Source of the DNA: Stieleria magnilauensis
Lineage (GTDB): Bacteria > Planctomycetota > Planctomycetia > Pirellulales > Pirellulaceae
DNA: 64,000 bases
Direction: 5' to 3'
Assembly: GCA_007753675.1 (NCBI GenBank)
Contig: CP036432.1
Location: 8,620,233-8,684,232, forward strand
In this document: one piece after another, positions 10,239 through 18,544 of the stretch
How positions within the stretch are numbered: the stretch's first letter is position 1
How the letters are laid out: every line of letters starts with the position of its first letter
Notes under the pieces: model-generated
The model's database searches: none
Seen by the model: the letters and a program-made list of their open reading frames with translations, nothing else
What the model was told of the DNA's origin: nothing
Position numbers and translations under genes: made by a program

Positions 10239-11636
10239 TTAGACGACTGGGCTGACGCCACCGCCGGCGCCTTCCAACAGGCCGCGGTAGTTTCGCATCA
10301 CCAGGTGGCTGTCGATTTTCTGAACCAGGTCAAAGGCGACACTGACCGCGATCAACAACCCCGTTCCGCCGTAGAATCCGGCAATCGAATACGGCACACC
10401 GAGTGAACCGTAAACAATCGTCGGCACGATCGCGACGATCGAAAGGAATCCCGCACCGACGTACGTGATCCGAACCATGACCTTTTCCAAGTAGTCGGTC
10501 GTCCGTTTTCCGGGCCGGTAGCCGGGAATGAACGTCCCACTGTCCCGCAAGTTGTCCGAAATCTCTTTCGGGTTGAACGTGATCGCGGTCCAGAAGTAAC
10601 AGAAGAAGAAGATCAGCGCGACGTACAGCAGATTGAAGAAATACGACGCCTGGTCTTGCATCGTCAAACTGACCAAGTTCAACCCCTTGAAGATCGCTCC
10701 GCCGGTTTCGAAGGCTCCGGCCATCAAGCCGAAGAACACGCCGGGAATCATCAACAAGCTGCTGGCAAAAATGATCGGCATCACGCCGGCCTGGTTGATA
10801 CGCAGCGGCAGGTGTTGGCGGGTTCCGCCGTAGACCTTGCGGCCGCGGGTGAATTTCGCCGATTGGGTTGGGATTTTACGCTGGCCGAGGGTGATGAAGA
10901 CCACCCCGACGACCACGCCGATGAACAACACGAATAGCAAGATCAACGTTTCGATCCCGACTTGACCACGGCTCAGCCCGGTCAATTGGGTTTCCATGTT
11001 GCGAATCAATTCGTACAGCGCTTTGGGCATCTGCGCCAGAATCCCAGCCATGATCAACAGGCTGATGCCGTTGCCGATCCCGTGTTCGTCGATTTGTTCG
11101 CCGAGCCACATCAGGAACACACTGCCGCAGGTCATCACCGCGACGGCGACGAACTGCCAGGGCAGGTACAGCCCCGTGCCGGCTTCGTTCAAGAAGTTGG
11201 CGTTGATGTTGCCGCCGCCCGGTCCGCTGGCCGACAGCATGACCGAGACATAGATCCAGCTCTGCACCAGACAGATGCCGACGGTCAGGTAGCGGGTGTA
11301 TTCGTTGATTTTCTTCTGGCCGGCCTGGCCTTCCTTCTTCAATTCCGCCAGCGCGGGAACGGTCGTTCCGAGCAACTGCAGGATGATCGAAGCAGAAATG
11401 TAGGGCATGATGCCGAGGCCGAAGATCGTCAATTGACGAAGGTCGCTGGCGGCAAACAAGCTGACTTTTTCCAGGAAATCGGCCGCACCACCGCCGGCCG
11501 AGTCGGCCGGGGCGTTGTCCACCATCGGCAGCGGGATGTGGAAACCGATCCGATAAATGGCCAGCAATCCCAGGGTCAGGAAGATTTTCTTCCTCAACTC
11601 GGGGATGGTGAACATGATTCGCAGTTTTTCAAGCAT
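10239..11636 (-). CDS. secY: Protein translocase subunit SecY
   Basis: 465 residues with about ten hydrophobic segments, the central pore of the Sec translocon. Family features: N-terminal MLEKLRIMFTIPELRKKIFLTLG split here as cytoplasmic helix and TM1, plug region after it, FGLGIMPYISASIILQLL in TM2, and cytosolic loops rich in Arg/Lys (RGRKVYGGTRQHLPL). The C-terminus is a little longer than in E. coli (443). It follows rplO after an unusually long 222-bp gap that contains two hairpins, so its expression may be partly uncoupled from the ribosomal genes. Confidence 0.97.
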   Translation of the reverse strand: MLEKLRIMFTIPELRKKIFLTLGLLAIYRIGFHIPLPMVDNAPADSAGGGAADFLEKVSLFAASDLRQLTIFGLGIMPYISASIILQLLGTTVPALAELKKEGQAGQKKINEYTRYLTVGICLVQSWIYVSVMLSASGPGGGNINANFLNEAGTGLYLPWQFVAVAVMTCGSVFLMWLGEQIDEHGIGNGISLLIMAGILAQMPKALYELIRNMETQLTGLSRGQVGIETLILLFVLFIGVVVGVVFITLGQRKIPTQSAKFTRGRKVYGGTRQHLPLRINQAGVMPIIFASSLLMIPGVFFGLMAGAFETGGAIFKGLNLVSLTMQDQASYFFNLLYVALIFFFCYFWTAITFNPKEISDNLRDSGTFIPGYRPGKRTTDYLEKVMVRITYVGAGFLSIVAIVPTIVYGSLGVPYSIAGFYGGTGLLIAVSVAFDLVQKIDSHLVMRNYRGLLEGAGGGVSPVV

Positions 11637-11757
11637 TCGCTCGATCCGTCTTTCGTTGATTGGGACGCGGCAACTCTGGCGATCGGCCGAATTTGTGCCG
11701 CCTGCGGAAATTTAGTGTTTTTGGCGATCCATGGCGAGGGCAACGCCCATTCAAAAC

Positions 11758-11790
11758 AAAACGCCAGTCCGCGGGGGCGACTGACGTTTT
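11758..11790. terminator. Terminator-like hairpin between rplO and secY
   Basis: Arms AAAACGCCAGTC and GACTGACGTTTT pair over 11 positions with one mismatch around a G-rich loop. Read on the minus strand the hairpin is followed by GTTTTG and so resembles a weak intrinsic terminator or attenuator between rplO and secY; the plus strand also has a T-run. Functional direction is inferred. Confidence 0.5.
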
Positions 11791-11808
11791 GAACGTTTCA
11801 TTCAGTGG

Positions 11809-11827
11809 CTCGTTTGTCTCAAACGAG
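11809..11827. promoter_or_regulatory. Perfect 8-bp hairpin after rplO
   Basis: CTCGTTTG, a three-base loop, then CAAACGAG: a perfect stem 32 bp downstream of the rplO stop codon in the rplO-secY gap. Could stabilise the rplO mRNA end or act together with the neighbouring terminator-like hairpin. Confidence 0.4.
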
Positions 11828-11858
11828 TGCTCGCTGCGCCGGCCGAGCGACCCCTCGA

Positions 11859-12350
11859 TCAGGCTTGTTTCAGGGCCGCGACGCGTTCGTCGGGGGTCCG
11901 TTTGGGAGCCAATTTGTTGACGGTCCCGCCGGCAGCGGTGATTTTTTCTTCGGCCGACTTGCTGAACCGGTGCGCCGACACGGTCAGCTTCTTGGTCAGT
12001 TCGCCGTCGCCGAGGATCTTGACTTCGTCGAACGTGCCCTTGGCGACATCTTTGGCAGCCATCGCTTCCAAAGTCACTTCGGCACCGTCTTCGAAATGGT
12101 CGTTCAGCTTGCCGACGTTGACCGCAAACACGGTCACCGCCCAACGGTTGTTGAACCCGCGTTTAGGAACGCGCCGGAACATCGGCATCGCCCCGCCTTG
12201 GAAGCTGGGTTTACGACTGTAGCCGCTTCGGCTCTTGTGACCCTTGTGGCCGCGGGCGGACGTTTTGCCGGTGCCGCTGCCGGGACCACGCCCGATACGT
12301 TTACGTTTGCGGTTCTTTTGAATTCCGCGATGGACATCATTCAGGTTCAT
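11859..12350 (-). CDS. rplO: 50S ribosomal protein L15
   Basis: 163 residues, slightly longer than the E. coli protein (144). The basic glycine-rich N-terminus typical of L15 is clear (KRKRIGRGPGSGTGKTSARG then GHKGHKSRSG). It follows rpsE with 78 bp between them, which is too short for rpmD (L30), normally located here. It is the last ribosomal gene before the terminator-like hairpins that precede secY. Confidence 0.97.
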   Translation of the reverse strand: MNLNDVHRGIQKNRKRKRIGRGPGSGTGKTSARGHKGHKSRSGYSRKPSFQGGAMPMFRRVPKRGFNNRWAVTVFAVNVGKLNDHFEDGAEVTLEAMAAKDVAKGTFDEVKILGDGELTKKLTVSAHRFSKSAEEKITAAGGTVNKLAPKRTPDERVAALKQA

Positions 12351-12428
12351 AACGAAACCCAGGTAAGCAATGTTGCAAGTTGCGTCGCGGCATGATTCGC
12401 TCCGGACGCGTCAATCTTGAGTGTTTTT

Positions 12429-12968
12429 TTAGGACGACAGTTCTTCGACGGTCAACCCACGCAGTGCGGCAGTTTCTTCACGCGTCCGCAGTTGCTTGAG
12501 GGCTTCCACGGTGGCTTTGACCAACGTGACCGGGTTATTGGTGCCGTAGGACTTTGTCAAAATGTCGTGGATGCCGCAGGCTTCGCAAACCGCACGCACG
12601 GCCTGGCCGGCGATGATACCGGTACCGGCCCCGGCGGGGATCAACGTGACCTTTGCGGCACCGAAGCTGCCCCAGACTTGGTGGGGGATGCTGCCTTCGA
12701 CCAGCGGCACCTTGACCATGTCACGGGTGGCTTGTTTGGTTGCTTTTTGGACGCTCGGGGGCACTTCATTGGCCTTTCCGTAACCCCAGCCCACTTTGCC
12801 CTGGCCGTCACCGACGACGACCATGGCGGCAAAGCTGAAGCGACGACCGCCCTTGACCACAGCTGCACAGCGTTTGATCTTCACCACGCGATCGAGCAAG
12901 CCGTCATCTTTCGACTCTTCCGCTTGCTTTCCGCCACGACGACGATTCTGGTTACTTCCGCTACTAAT
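12429..12968 (-). CDS. rpsE: 30S ribosomal protein S5, probably initiated at ATT
   Basis: The S5 fold is unmistakable (KIKRCAAVVKGGRRFSFAAMVVVGD, here split; GYGKANEVP; VLEGS-like PLVEGSIPH; GAGTGIIAG). There is no ATG or GTG start. Translating upstream from the only nearby alternative, TTG at 12899, a coherent extra N-terminus continues: SNQNRRRGGKQAEESKDDG, basic then acidic, back to an ATT at 12966-12968. An in-frame TAA lies six codons further up, and GAGG sits about nine bases before the ATT. I therefore favour AUU initiation (179 residues), as in infC; the TTG form would be 156 residues. Mistakes in the sequence could also explain the missing standard start. Lies 74 bp after rplR. Confidence 0.85.
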   Translation of the reverse strand: MSSGSNQNRRRGGKQAEESKDDGLLDRVVKIKRCAAVVKGGRRFSFAAMVVVGDGQGKVGWGYGKANEVPPSVQKATKQATRDMVKVPLVEGSIPHQVWGSFGAAKVTLIPAGAGTGIIAGQAVRAVCEACGIHDILTKSYGTNNPVTLVKATVEALKQLRTREETAALRGLTVEELSS

Positions 12969-13042
12969 TGTTCCGACCCTCGGTTAGCCGACCCATTGGG
13001 GTGCGGCAAGTTGAATTGGTTTTCGTAATCTCTGCTTTTCGA

Positions 13043-13411
13043 TTAAAGCACGAGCCCGCTTTCACGGGCGGCGTCTGCGAACGCTTTGACGCGTCCGTGA
13101 TATTTGTTGTGGCCGCGATCCAGTTTGACTTCCTTGATCCCGGAGGCTTCTGCCTTGGCAGCGATCGCCTTTCCCACTTCGGCGGCACCGTCACAGTTGC
13201 CACCGACCTTGACCGATTCGCGGAGGTCCTTGTCGCGGGTGCTGGCGCTGGCCAGGGTTCGTCCGGTGGAATCGTCCACCAATTGAACCGAAAAGTGCTT
13301 CAGGGTGCGTTGCACGCACAGACGCGGTCGGTCCGCGGAGCCGCGGAGCACGTTCCGCACGTGGTTGCGTCGACGAACACGTCTCTGTCCGAGTTTCTTG
13401 TTTTTGTCCAT
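13043..13411 (-). CDS. rplR: 50S ribosomal protein L18
   Basis: 122 residues, the usual bacterial length. Arg-rich N-terminus (RRVRRRNHVRNVLRG) and the conserved RPRLCVQRTLKHF and ASASTRDKDL segments mark L18, which contacts 5S rRNA with L5. 60 bp after rplF. The antisense frame is also open but shows no family features. Confidence 0.97.
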   Translation of the reverse strand: MDKNKKLGQRRVRRRNHVRNVLRGSADRPRLCVQRTLKHFSVQLVDDSTGRTLASASTRDKDLRESVKVGGNCDGAAEVGKAIAAKAEASGIKEVKLDRGHNKYHGRVKAFADAARESGLVL

Positions 13412-13471
13412 TGAAGTGCCGTCCTGTATCGCGGCCGATTCTTTTCGTTATTTGAAACGGGTGTGACGGGA

Positions 13472-14011
13472 TTACTTGGTCGCCGACTTACCGGGCTTGA
13501 TCTTAACTTGTTCGCCTTGGTAGCGAATCCCCTTGCCCTTGTAGGGTTCGGGCTTGCGGAGCGATCGGATTTCGGCGGCGAACTGGGTGACCATTTGTTT
13601 GTCACAGCCCTGGACGACGACGTGCGTCTGGTCGGGGCAGGTCACGGTCAGATCGCTGGGGATCTTGCGGTGCAGTTCGTTGGCATAGCCGACACGCAGT
13701 TGCAGCGTATCGCCGGAGATGCTGGCGAGGTATCCCACGCCGACGATCTCGAGTTTCTTTTCGTAGCCGTTGCTAACGCCTTCGACCATGTTGCCGATGA
13801 TCGCCCGGGTCAACCCGTGCAGTTCTCGACTGGTTCGGTCTTCACCGCTTCGCGTGCAGTTGACGGTATCACCCTCGACGTTGACCGAGATCTCGGGACG
13901 ATGGGTGAAGGTCAGCTTGCCCTTGGCACCCTCGACGGTGACGACACGATCGGCAACGCCGACGGTGACACCGCTGGGGATCTGGACTGGTTTTTTTCCG
14001 ATACGACTCAT
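13472..14011 (-). CDS. rplF: 50S ribosomal protein L6
   Basis: 179 residues starting MSRIGKKPVQIPSGVTV, the standard L6 opening. The C-terminal signature KPEPYKGKGIRYQGE is present. It binds 23S rRNA near the factor-binding site. Starts 37 bp after the rpsH stop. Confidence 0.97.
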   Translation of the reverse strand: MSRIGKKPVQIPSGVTVGVADRVVTVEGAKGKLTFTHRPEISVNVEGDTVNCTRSGEDRTSRELHGLTRAIIGNMVEGVSNGYEKKLEIVGVGYLASISGDTLQLRVGYANELHRKIPSDLTVTCPDQTHVVVQGCDKQMVTQFAAEIRSLRKPEPYKGKGIRYQGEQVKIKPGKSATK

Positions 14012-14048
14012 TTCAGATCACTTGCTGAAAACGTTATTTGTACGGGTG

Positions 14049-14444
14049 TTAGGCGACTTCGCAAAGGATTTCGCCGCCGATCTTTTCTCGCCGAGCTTCA
14101 CGGTCACTGATCACACCCTTGCTGGTGCTGATGATCGTGATGCCCAGCCCGCCCAAGACCGGTTTCAGGTCCTTGCAGTGAGCGTACAAACGGCGTCCGG
14201 GTTTGCTCATTCGGCGAATGGTTTGGATCACGCGTTCGCCATTGGAACCGTATTTCAGTTCCAGGCGAAGCACATTGACGGGGCTTTCTTCGACCTCCGC
14301 CCAATCCCAGATGAAACCTTCGCGCTTCAGCACGTCGGCAATCCCCCGCTTTACGCGGCTGGAAGGGATGTCCACAAAGGCACGTTCAACGCGAACGGCA
14401 TTGCGGATTCGGGTCAACATATCGGCAATCGGGTCTGTCATCAT
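14049..14444 (-). CDS. rpsH: 30S ribosomal protein S8
   Basis: The start at 14444 (MMTDPIADMLTRIRNA) has GGAG 12 bases upstream and gives 131 residues; the second Met (14441) is equally possible, while 15 further in-frame upstream residues are not S8-like. The C-terminal motif STSKGVISDREARREKIGG is diagnostic. In E. coli S8 represses the spc operon; no equivalent operator could be recognised here. Confidence 0.97.
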   Translation of the reverse strand: MMTDPIADMLTRIRNAVRVERAFVDIPSSRVKRGIADVLKREGFIWDWAEVEESPVNVLRLELKYGSNGERVIQTIRRMSKPGRRLYAHCKDLKPVLGGLGITIISTSKGVISDREARREKIGGEILCEVA

Positions 14445-14466
14445 GGCTTTTCGTCGCTCCGTTGTC

Positions 14467-14652
14467 TTACCAACTGGCCTTACGAACACCGGGGATCAAA
14501 CCCAAGTTCGCATTTTCGCGGAAACAGATTCGGCACAAACCGAACTTGCGGTAGACCGAACGAGGTCGACCACAGAACTTGCACCGGTTCTCGCGCCGGG
14601 TACTGAACTTCGGCTTCCGATTTGCCTTGGCGATTTTTGATTTACTTGCCAC
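14467..14652 (-). CDS. rpsN: 30S ribosomal protein S14, zinc-binding type Z
   Basis: 61 residues with CKFC and CRIC separated by 11 residues, the zinc-ribbon of short S14 proteins, plus RKFGLCRICFRENANLG at the C-terminal half. Type Z S14 is common in many phyla and lacks the insertion of the zinc-free form. Position between rplE and rpsH is canonical; 22 bp to rpsH. Confidence 0.97.
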   Translation of the reverse strand: MASKSKIAKANRKPKFSTRRENRCKFCGRPRSVYRKFGLCRICFRENANLGLIPGVRKASW

Positions 14653-14715
14653 TGGCTGTCTTGGGGTTGCAGCTGTGAAACGGTTCGCAAAATAAAGTGA
14701 CTGTTAAAACGTCGC

Positions 14716-15288
14716 TCACGCAGCGTCGCTTTTTCCCGGCGCCGCTTTAAACGGCATGCCGAACAATTCCAACAACGCTCGTGCTTCATCATCGGTCTTG
14801 GCCGACGTCACGTACGTGATGTTCATGCCCTGCGGGCGGGTAAACTTGTCAGGGTTCAGTTCGGGAAAGACCAATTGCTCGGTCAGTCCCATCGTATAGT
14901 TCCCACGGCGGTCGAACGCTTTGCGGCTGATTCCGCGAAAGTCGCGGACTCGAGGCAGCACGATCGAGACCATCCGGTCGAGGAACTCGTACATGTGTTG
15001 TCGACGCAGGGTCACCATGCATCCGATCGGCATGCCTTCACGCAAGCGGAAGTTCGCGATCGATTTTCGGGCGACCGTCATCACCGGTTTTTGGCCGGCG
15101 ATCTGGGTCATTGCATCGTAAGCCAGGTCGAGGATTTTTTTGTCGCCGATGGCCTGGCCGACACCCATGTTCAGCGTGATCTTTTCCAGACGCGGAACTT
15201 GGTGCGGGTTCTTGTAGCCGAAGCGTTCCACCAACTCTGAGCGGATGGATTCTTCGTAGGCCGTTTGGAGTCTTGGTTTGTTTGCCAT
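14716..15288 (-). CDS. rplE: 50S ribosomal protein L5
   Basis: 190 residues from ATG 15288 (MANKPRLQTAYEESI). Key segments: KITLNMGVGQAIGDKK, LREGMPIGCMVTLR, RDFRGISRKAFDRRGNY and the C-terminal RALLELFGMPF. It binds 5S rRNA. Four extra residues (MNRT) would be added by an ATG at 15300 that overlaps the rplX stop; the shorter start fits L5 better. Confidence 0.97.
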   Translation of the reverse strand: MANKPRLQTAYEESIRSELVERFGYKNPHQVPRLEKITLNMGVGQAIGDKKILDLAYDAMTQIAGQKPVMTVARKSIANFRLREGMPIGCMVTLRRQHMYEFLDRMVSIVLPRVRDFRGISRKAFDRRGNYTMGLTEQLVFPELNPDKFTRPQGMNITYVTSAKTDDEARALLELFGMPFKAAPGKSDAA

Positions 15289-15296
15289 GGTTCGGT

Positions 15297-15644
15297 TCAC
15301 GCCTTCTTATAGCTGTCACGGGGCGGGGAGATCTTTCCCAGGCTTGCACCGCTTTTCTTTGCAAATCGTTCCTTGGTGCCGTCGTCCAAGTAGCGGACTC
15401 CGATCCGCGTGGGCTGGCCGGTCGTCGGGTCGATGACCATCACGTTACTGGCGTGAATCGGCATCTCTTTGCTCAGACGACCCCCTTGCGGGTTCTTCTG
15501 GCTTTTCCGAACGTGTTTCCGCACCAAGCCGGCGCCTTCGACGACAACTTTGTTTTTCTTGCGATCGACGACCAGCACCTTCCCGCGATGACCCTTGTCA
15601 CCGCCGGCGATCACTAGCACTTCGTCTTCAACTTTGAGCAACAT
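15297..15644 (-). CDS. rplX: 50S ribosomal protein L24
   Basis: 115 residues from ATG 15644 (MLLKVEDEVLVIAGGDKGHRG); an upstream ATG at 15662 adds six residues. The KOW motif (DEVLVIAGGDKGHRGKV) and the basic SQKNPQGGRLSKE region identify L24, an assembly initiator of the large subunit. Its stop is 8 bp before the rplE start. Confidence 0.96.
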   Translation of the reverse strand: MLLKVEDEVLVIAGGDKGHRGKVLVVDRKKNKVVVEGAGLVRKHVRKSQKNPQGGRLSKEMPIHASNVMVIDPTTGQPTRIGVRYLDDGTKERFAKKSGASLGKISPPRDSYKKA

Positions 15645-15735
15645 GACTGGAATACTCTGCATGGACTGGGCGATGGGACGCCCAATGTGATTTGTTTCGA
15701 GACTCGGAGTCTGGCGACTCCGGCCGCTTGGAGGG

Positions 15736-16104
15736 TTAGACCACTTCGTTGGCCAGGCTGACGATCTTCATGAAGCTCTGCTCACGCAGTTCACGGGCGA
15801 CCGCACCGAAAATCCGCGTGCCGCGAGGGGCTTTGTCTTTATCGATCAGGACCACAGCGTTGCTGTCGAATTTGATGTAGCTGCCATCGTTGCGGCGGGT
15901 CGGGGTTTTCGTCCGAACGATGACCGCTCGCACGATCGCCTTCTTCTTGATCTCGCTGCCCGGGATCACGCTTTTGACGCTGCAGATGATGACGTCGCCC
16001 ACACGGGCGAATCGGCGTCGGCTGCCGCCGAGCACCTTGATGCACATCACCTGACGAGCACCGGTGTTGTCGGCAACATCGAGACGGGTTTCTTGTTGGA
16101 TCAT
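15736..16104 (-). CDS. rplN: 50S ribosomal protein L14
   Basis: 122 residues, exactly the common length, opening MIQQETRLDVADNTGAR and containing CIKVLGGSRRRFARVGD and the C-terminal RELREQSFMKIVSLANEVV. 22 bp after rpsQ and 91 bp before rplX. Canonical position at the rpsQ-rplN-rplX junction. Confidence 0.98.
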   Translation of the reverse strand: MIQQETRLDVADNTGARQVMCIKVLGGSRRRFARVGDVIICSVKSVIPGSEIKKKAIVRAVIVRTKTPTRRNDGSYIKFDSNAVVLIDKDKAPRGTRIFGAVARELREQSFMKIVSLANEVV

Positions 16105-16126
16105 GGCTGGTTATTCAACTGAAAAA

Positions 16127-16459
16127 TTATTCGCTTTCGCTTTCGGATCCGGCCGACGCAGCCTCTGCTTGTTCAGCTTCCTTACGTGCGGCACGCAAGG
16201 CGACCAAGTCCACTTCGGTGCTCTTCTCAATCACTCGAACCAAACGCCAACGCTTCAACTTGCTCAGCGGTTCGGATTCGATGATCTCGACGCGGTCACC
16301 GACGCCCGACTCGTTTGCCTCGTCATGGACGTGACAAACCGTTCGACGGCTGATGTATTTCTTGTACTTGGGGTGCTTCACCAGGCGATTGATTTCGACG
16401 CGGCGCGTCTTATTCATCTTGTCGCTGGTGACGATGCCCGAAACTACGCGTTTTGGCAT
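16127..16459 (-). CDS. rpsQ: 30S ribosomal protein S17 with acidic C-terminal tail
   Basis: 110 residues from ATG 16459 (MPKRVVSGIVTSDKMNKT); 24 more upstream in-frame residues overlap rpmC and are not S17-like. The OB-fold core (VEINRLVKHPKYKKYI, GDRVEIIESEPLSKLKRW) is standard. Beyond the core about 30 residues rich in Ala, Glu and Ser follow (AEQAEAASAGSESESE); E. coli S17 has 84 residues and lacks this tail. Starts 4 bp after the rpmC stop. Confidence 0.96.
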   Translation of the reverse strand: MPKRVVSGIVTSDKMNKTRRVEINRLVKHPKYKKYISRRTVCHVHDEANESGVGDRVEIIESEPLSKLKRWRLVRVIEKSTEVDLVALRAARKEAEQAEAASAGSESESE

Positions 16460-16463
16460 GGTG

Positions 16464-16682
16464 CTACGCTTCGGCTGGGGTGTTGTTGGCTGCTTTGCTT
16501 CGCTCGGTCTGAATCGTCTTGACGCGAGCAATCAAACGTCGGTTCTTGCGGATGTCGCTGGGCGTATTCAAACGCTCCGACTGAGACTGAAAACGCAGTC
16601 GAAACAAGTCGGCGGCCGCTTCGGCAGCGGTCGCTTCGAGCTGTTCGTCGCTCATCTCTCTCAGTTCGCTATTGCTGGTCAT
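16464..16682 (-). CDS. rpmC: 50S ribosomal protein L29
   Basis: 72 residues from ATG 16682 (MTSNSELREMSDEQLEA). Two-helix L29 layout with LRFQSQSERLNTPSDIRKNRR near the tunnel exit, where L29 lies with L23. The gap to rplP is 105 bp; the stop is 4 bp before the rpsQ start, suggesting coupling. Confidence 0.96.
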   Translation of the reverse strand: MTSNSELREMSDEQLEATAAEAAADLFRLRFQSQSERLNTPSDIRKNRRLIARVKTIQTERSKAANNTPAEA

Positions 16683-16787
16683 GACCAGGCCTTCGGTAAA
16701 CAAAAGTGGAGGTCGGGTCCGTGGGCGGTTGATGCCCGTCGGCTACTCATTGTCTCAATCGAATCAGAGCCAATCTCTGATTCCCAA

Positions 16788-17204
16788 TTAGAACGACCGT
16801 CGTTCGACGAATCGTACTTTCACCGGCAGCTTGCTCGCCAATCGGGCGAAACAAACCTTGGCTTGCTGTTCGGTCACACCGCCGAGTTCGTAAAGGACGG
16901 TGCCCGGCTTGACGACCGCGGCCCAGAAATCTGGTTCACCCTTACCCTTACCCATCCGTGTTTCCAGCGGCGTGCTGGTGACGGACTTGTCCGGGAAGAT
17001 TCGGATGTACAGTTTTCCTTCGCCACGGACGTATTGCTGAGCCGCAATCCGTCCCGCCTCGATCGTCGTCGCCTTGATCCAACCGGGTTCCAAGGATTGG
17101 ATCCCATAGTCACCAAAGACGACCGTGTTGCCACGAGTCGCACTACCTTTTATGCGCCCTCTTTGGCTTTTTCGATGCTTGACCCGTTTGGGCATCAGCG
17201 CCAT
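16788..17204 (-). CDS. rplP: 50S ribosomal protein L16, overlapping rpsC
   Basis: 138 residues; MALMPKRVKHRKSQRGRI is the L16 opening and GKGKGEPDFWAAVVKPG a core motif. The ATG at 17204 has GGAG nine bases upstream, whereas the alternative Met at 17195 is too far from it. This start lies inside the end of rpsC, so the two genes overlap by 62 bp in different frames. Both proteins have normal length, so the overlap seems real. Confidence 0.96.
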   Translation of the reverse strand: MALMPKRVKHRKSQRGRIKGSATRGNTVVFGDYGIQSLEPGWIKATTIEAGRIAAQQYVRGEGKLYIRIFPDKSVTSTPLETRMGKGKGEPDFWAAVVKPGTVLYELGGVTEQQAKVCFARLASKLPVKVRFVERRSF

Positions 17205-17853
17205 CGTTGTCGTCTCCGTAAGTACCTTGGTTAATCCAGACCTGAATTCCGATGTGCCCCTGTGGCGTCATCGCTTCGGTCGTTCCGTAATCAATCTTCG
17301 CCTGCAATGTGCTCAACGGAATCGAGCCCATGCTTTGTTTTTCGCGGCGTGCCATTTCGGCTCCGCCCAATCGTCCGGCCAGTTGGATCTTGATGCCCTT
17401 GGCACCGGCGTCCATCGTCTGCTCGAGCGATCGCTTCATCGTGCGTCGGAAACTCGATCGCTTTTGCAACTGCTGTGCGATGTCTTCGGCCACCAGTTGA
17501 GCTTGCAGCTCGGGGCGTCCGACCTCTTCGACCTTCAGGTTGATGCGGCGGCCGATCAGGTTCTGCAATTCCGCTTGCAGGATCTCGATCTCTTGGCCTT
17601 TCTTGCCGATGATCAAACCGGGCCGAGCGACGTACATCATCACTCGCACTTCGTCACGCGTTCGTTCGATCTCGATGCGATCGATTCCGGCGTTCTTGTA
17701 TTGGTTCTTCTTGGGGTGGTTGGTGATGAAGTTTCGCAGTTTGCGATCTTCGACCAACAGGTCCGCAAAATCTTGCTTCGACGCGTACCATCGACTACTC
17801 CAGCCGCGGGTGACACCGGTTCGAAACGCGATTGGATTGACTTTCTGTCCCAT
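17143..17853 (-). CDS. rpsC: 30S ribosomal protein S3
   Basis: 236 residues with the N-terminal MGQKVNPIAFRTGVTRGW, the KH-domain motif GLIIGKKGQEIEILQ and the C-terminal RAKIDYGTTEAMTPQGHIGIQ-like segment (LQAKIDYGTTEA, GHIGIQVW). The last ~20 codons (ending KKPKRAHKR) share DNA with the start of rplP. 37 bp after rplV. Confidence 0.97.
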   Translation of the reverse strand: MGQKVNPIAFRTGVTRGWSSRWYASKQDFADLLVEDRKLRNFITNHPKKNQYKNAGIDRIEIERTRDEVRVMMYVARPGLIIGKKGQEIEILQAELQNLIGRRINLKVEEVGRPELQAQLVAEDIAQQLQKRSSFRRTMKRSLEQTMDAGAKGIKIQLAGRLGGAEMARREKQSMGSIPLSTLQAKIDYGTTEAMTPQGHIGIQVWINQGTYGDDNDGADAQTGQASKKPKRAHKR

Positions 17854-17890
17854 CGTTTACGACTCTTTGATTGTGCTGTTTCCGAGGGGC

Positions 17891-18250
17891 TTAAATTTCG
17901 TCGATCGGCGTCACTTTGACGCTGATGTGGCTGCTGCGTTTTTTGATGATGTGGGCACTGCCTCGTGCCTTGGGACGCATCCGCCGGAACATCGCTCCGC
18001 CGTCGACTCGCACATCGGTCAAAACCAGTTCATCGATTCGGTGTGGGCTGCCGCCGGTCTGGTCCGGATCGAGTGCGTTGGCAACGGCACTGCGGATCAC
18101 TTTTTCCAGCATGCGGGCACCGCGTTGCGGCTGATACTTGAGCGTATCGAGCGCTTCGTCGGCGTATTGGCCACGCACCAAGTCGGCAACCAGACGCACT
18201 TTTTGTGCACTGATCCGAGCGTTGCGATGGCTTGCTACAAATGTTGACAT
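17891..18250 (-). CDS. rplV: 50S ribosomal protein L22
   Basis: 119 residues. NARISAQKVRLVADLVRG near the N-terminus, the tunnel-lining hairpin (DVRVDGGAMFRRMRPKARG) and HISVKVTPI at the end are typical. Begins 9 bp after rpsS, implying tight coupling. Confidence 0.97.
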   Translation of the reverse strand: MSTFVASHRNARISAQKVRLVADLVRGQYADEALDTLKYQPQRGARMLEKVIRSAVANALDPDQTGGSPHRIDELVLTDVRVDGGAMFRRMRPKARGSAHIIKKRSSHISVKVTPIDEI

Positions 18251-18259
18251 CGTATCGAC

Positions 18260-18526
18260 CTATTTCTTTTTGCCGCCGTGACCCTTGAACGTCCGAGTCG
18301 GAGCGAATTCGCCCAACTTGTGACCCACCATGTCTTCGGTCACTTGGACGGGGATGTGTGCCCGTCCGTTGTGGACCATAAACGTCAGATTGATGAACTC
18401 GGGAACGATCGTGCAGGCACGAGCCCAAGTTTTAATCGGCGTCTTTTTGCCTTCCTCGGCCTGCTTCTGCACCTTGAAGTACAGCTTCGGGTCGACGTAG
18501 GGACCTTTTTTGCTACTGCGGCTCAT
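18260..18526 (-). CDS. rpsS: 30S ribosomal protein S19
   Basis: 88 residues starting MSRSSKKGPYVDPKL. Conserved IVPEFINLTFMVHNGRAHI and the C-terminal HKLGEFAPTRTFKGHGGKK are complete. Positioned 18 bp after rplB as in most bacteria. Confidence 0.98.
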   Translation of the reverse strand: MSRSSKKGPYVDPKLYFKVQKQAEEGKKTPIKTWARACTIVPEFINLTFMVHNGRAHIPVQVTEDMVGHKLGEFAPTRTFKGHGGKKK

Positions 18527-18544
18527 CGTTCTTCAGCTACCTGA

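Noticed and set aside
12351..12428. rpmD (L30) between rpsE and rplO
   Set aside because: Only 78 bp are available and no L30-like frame exists.
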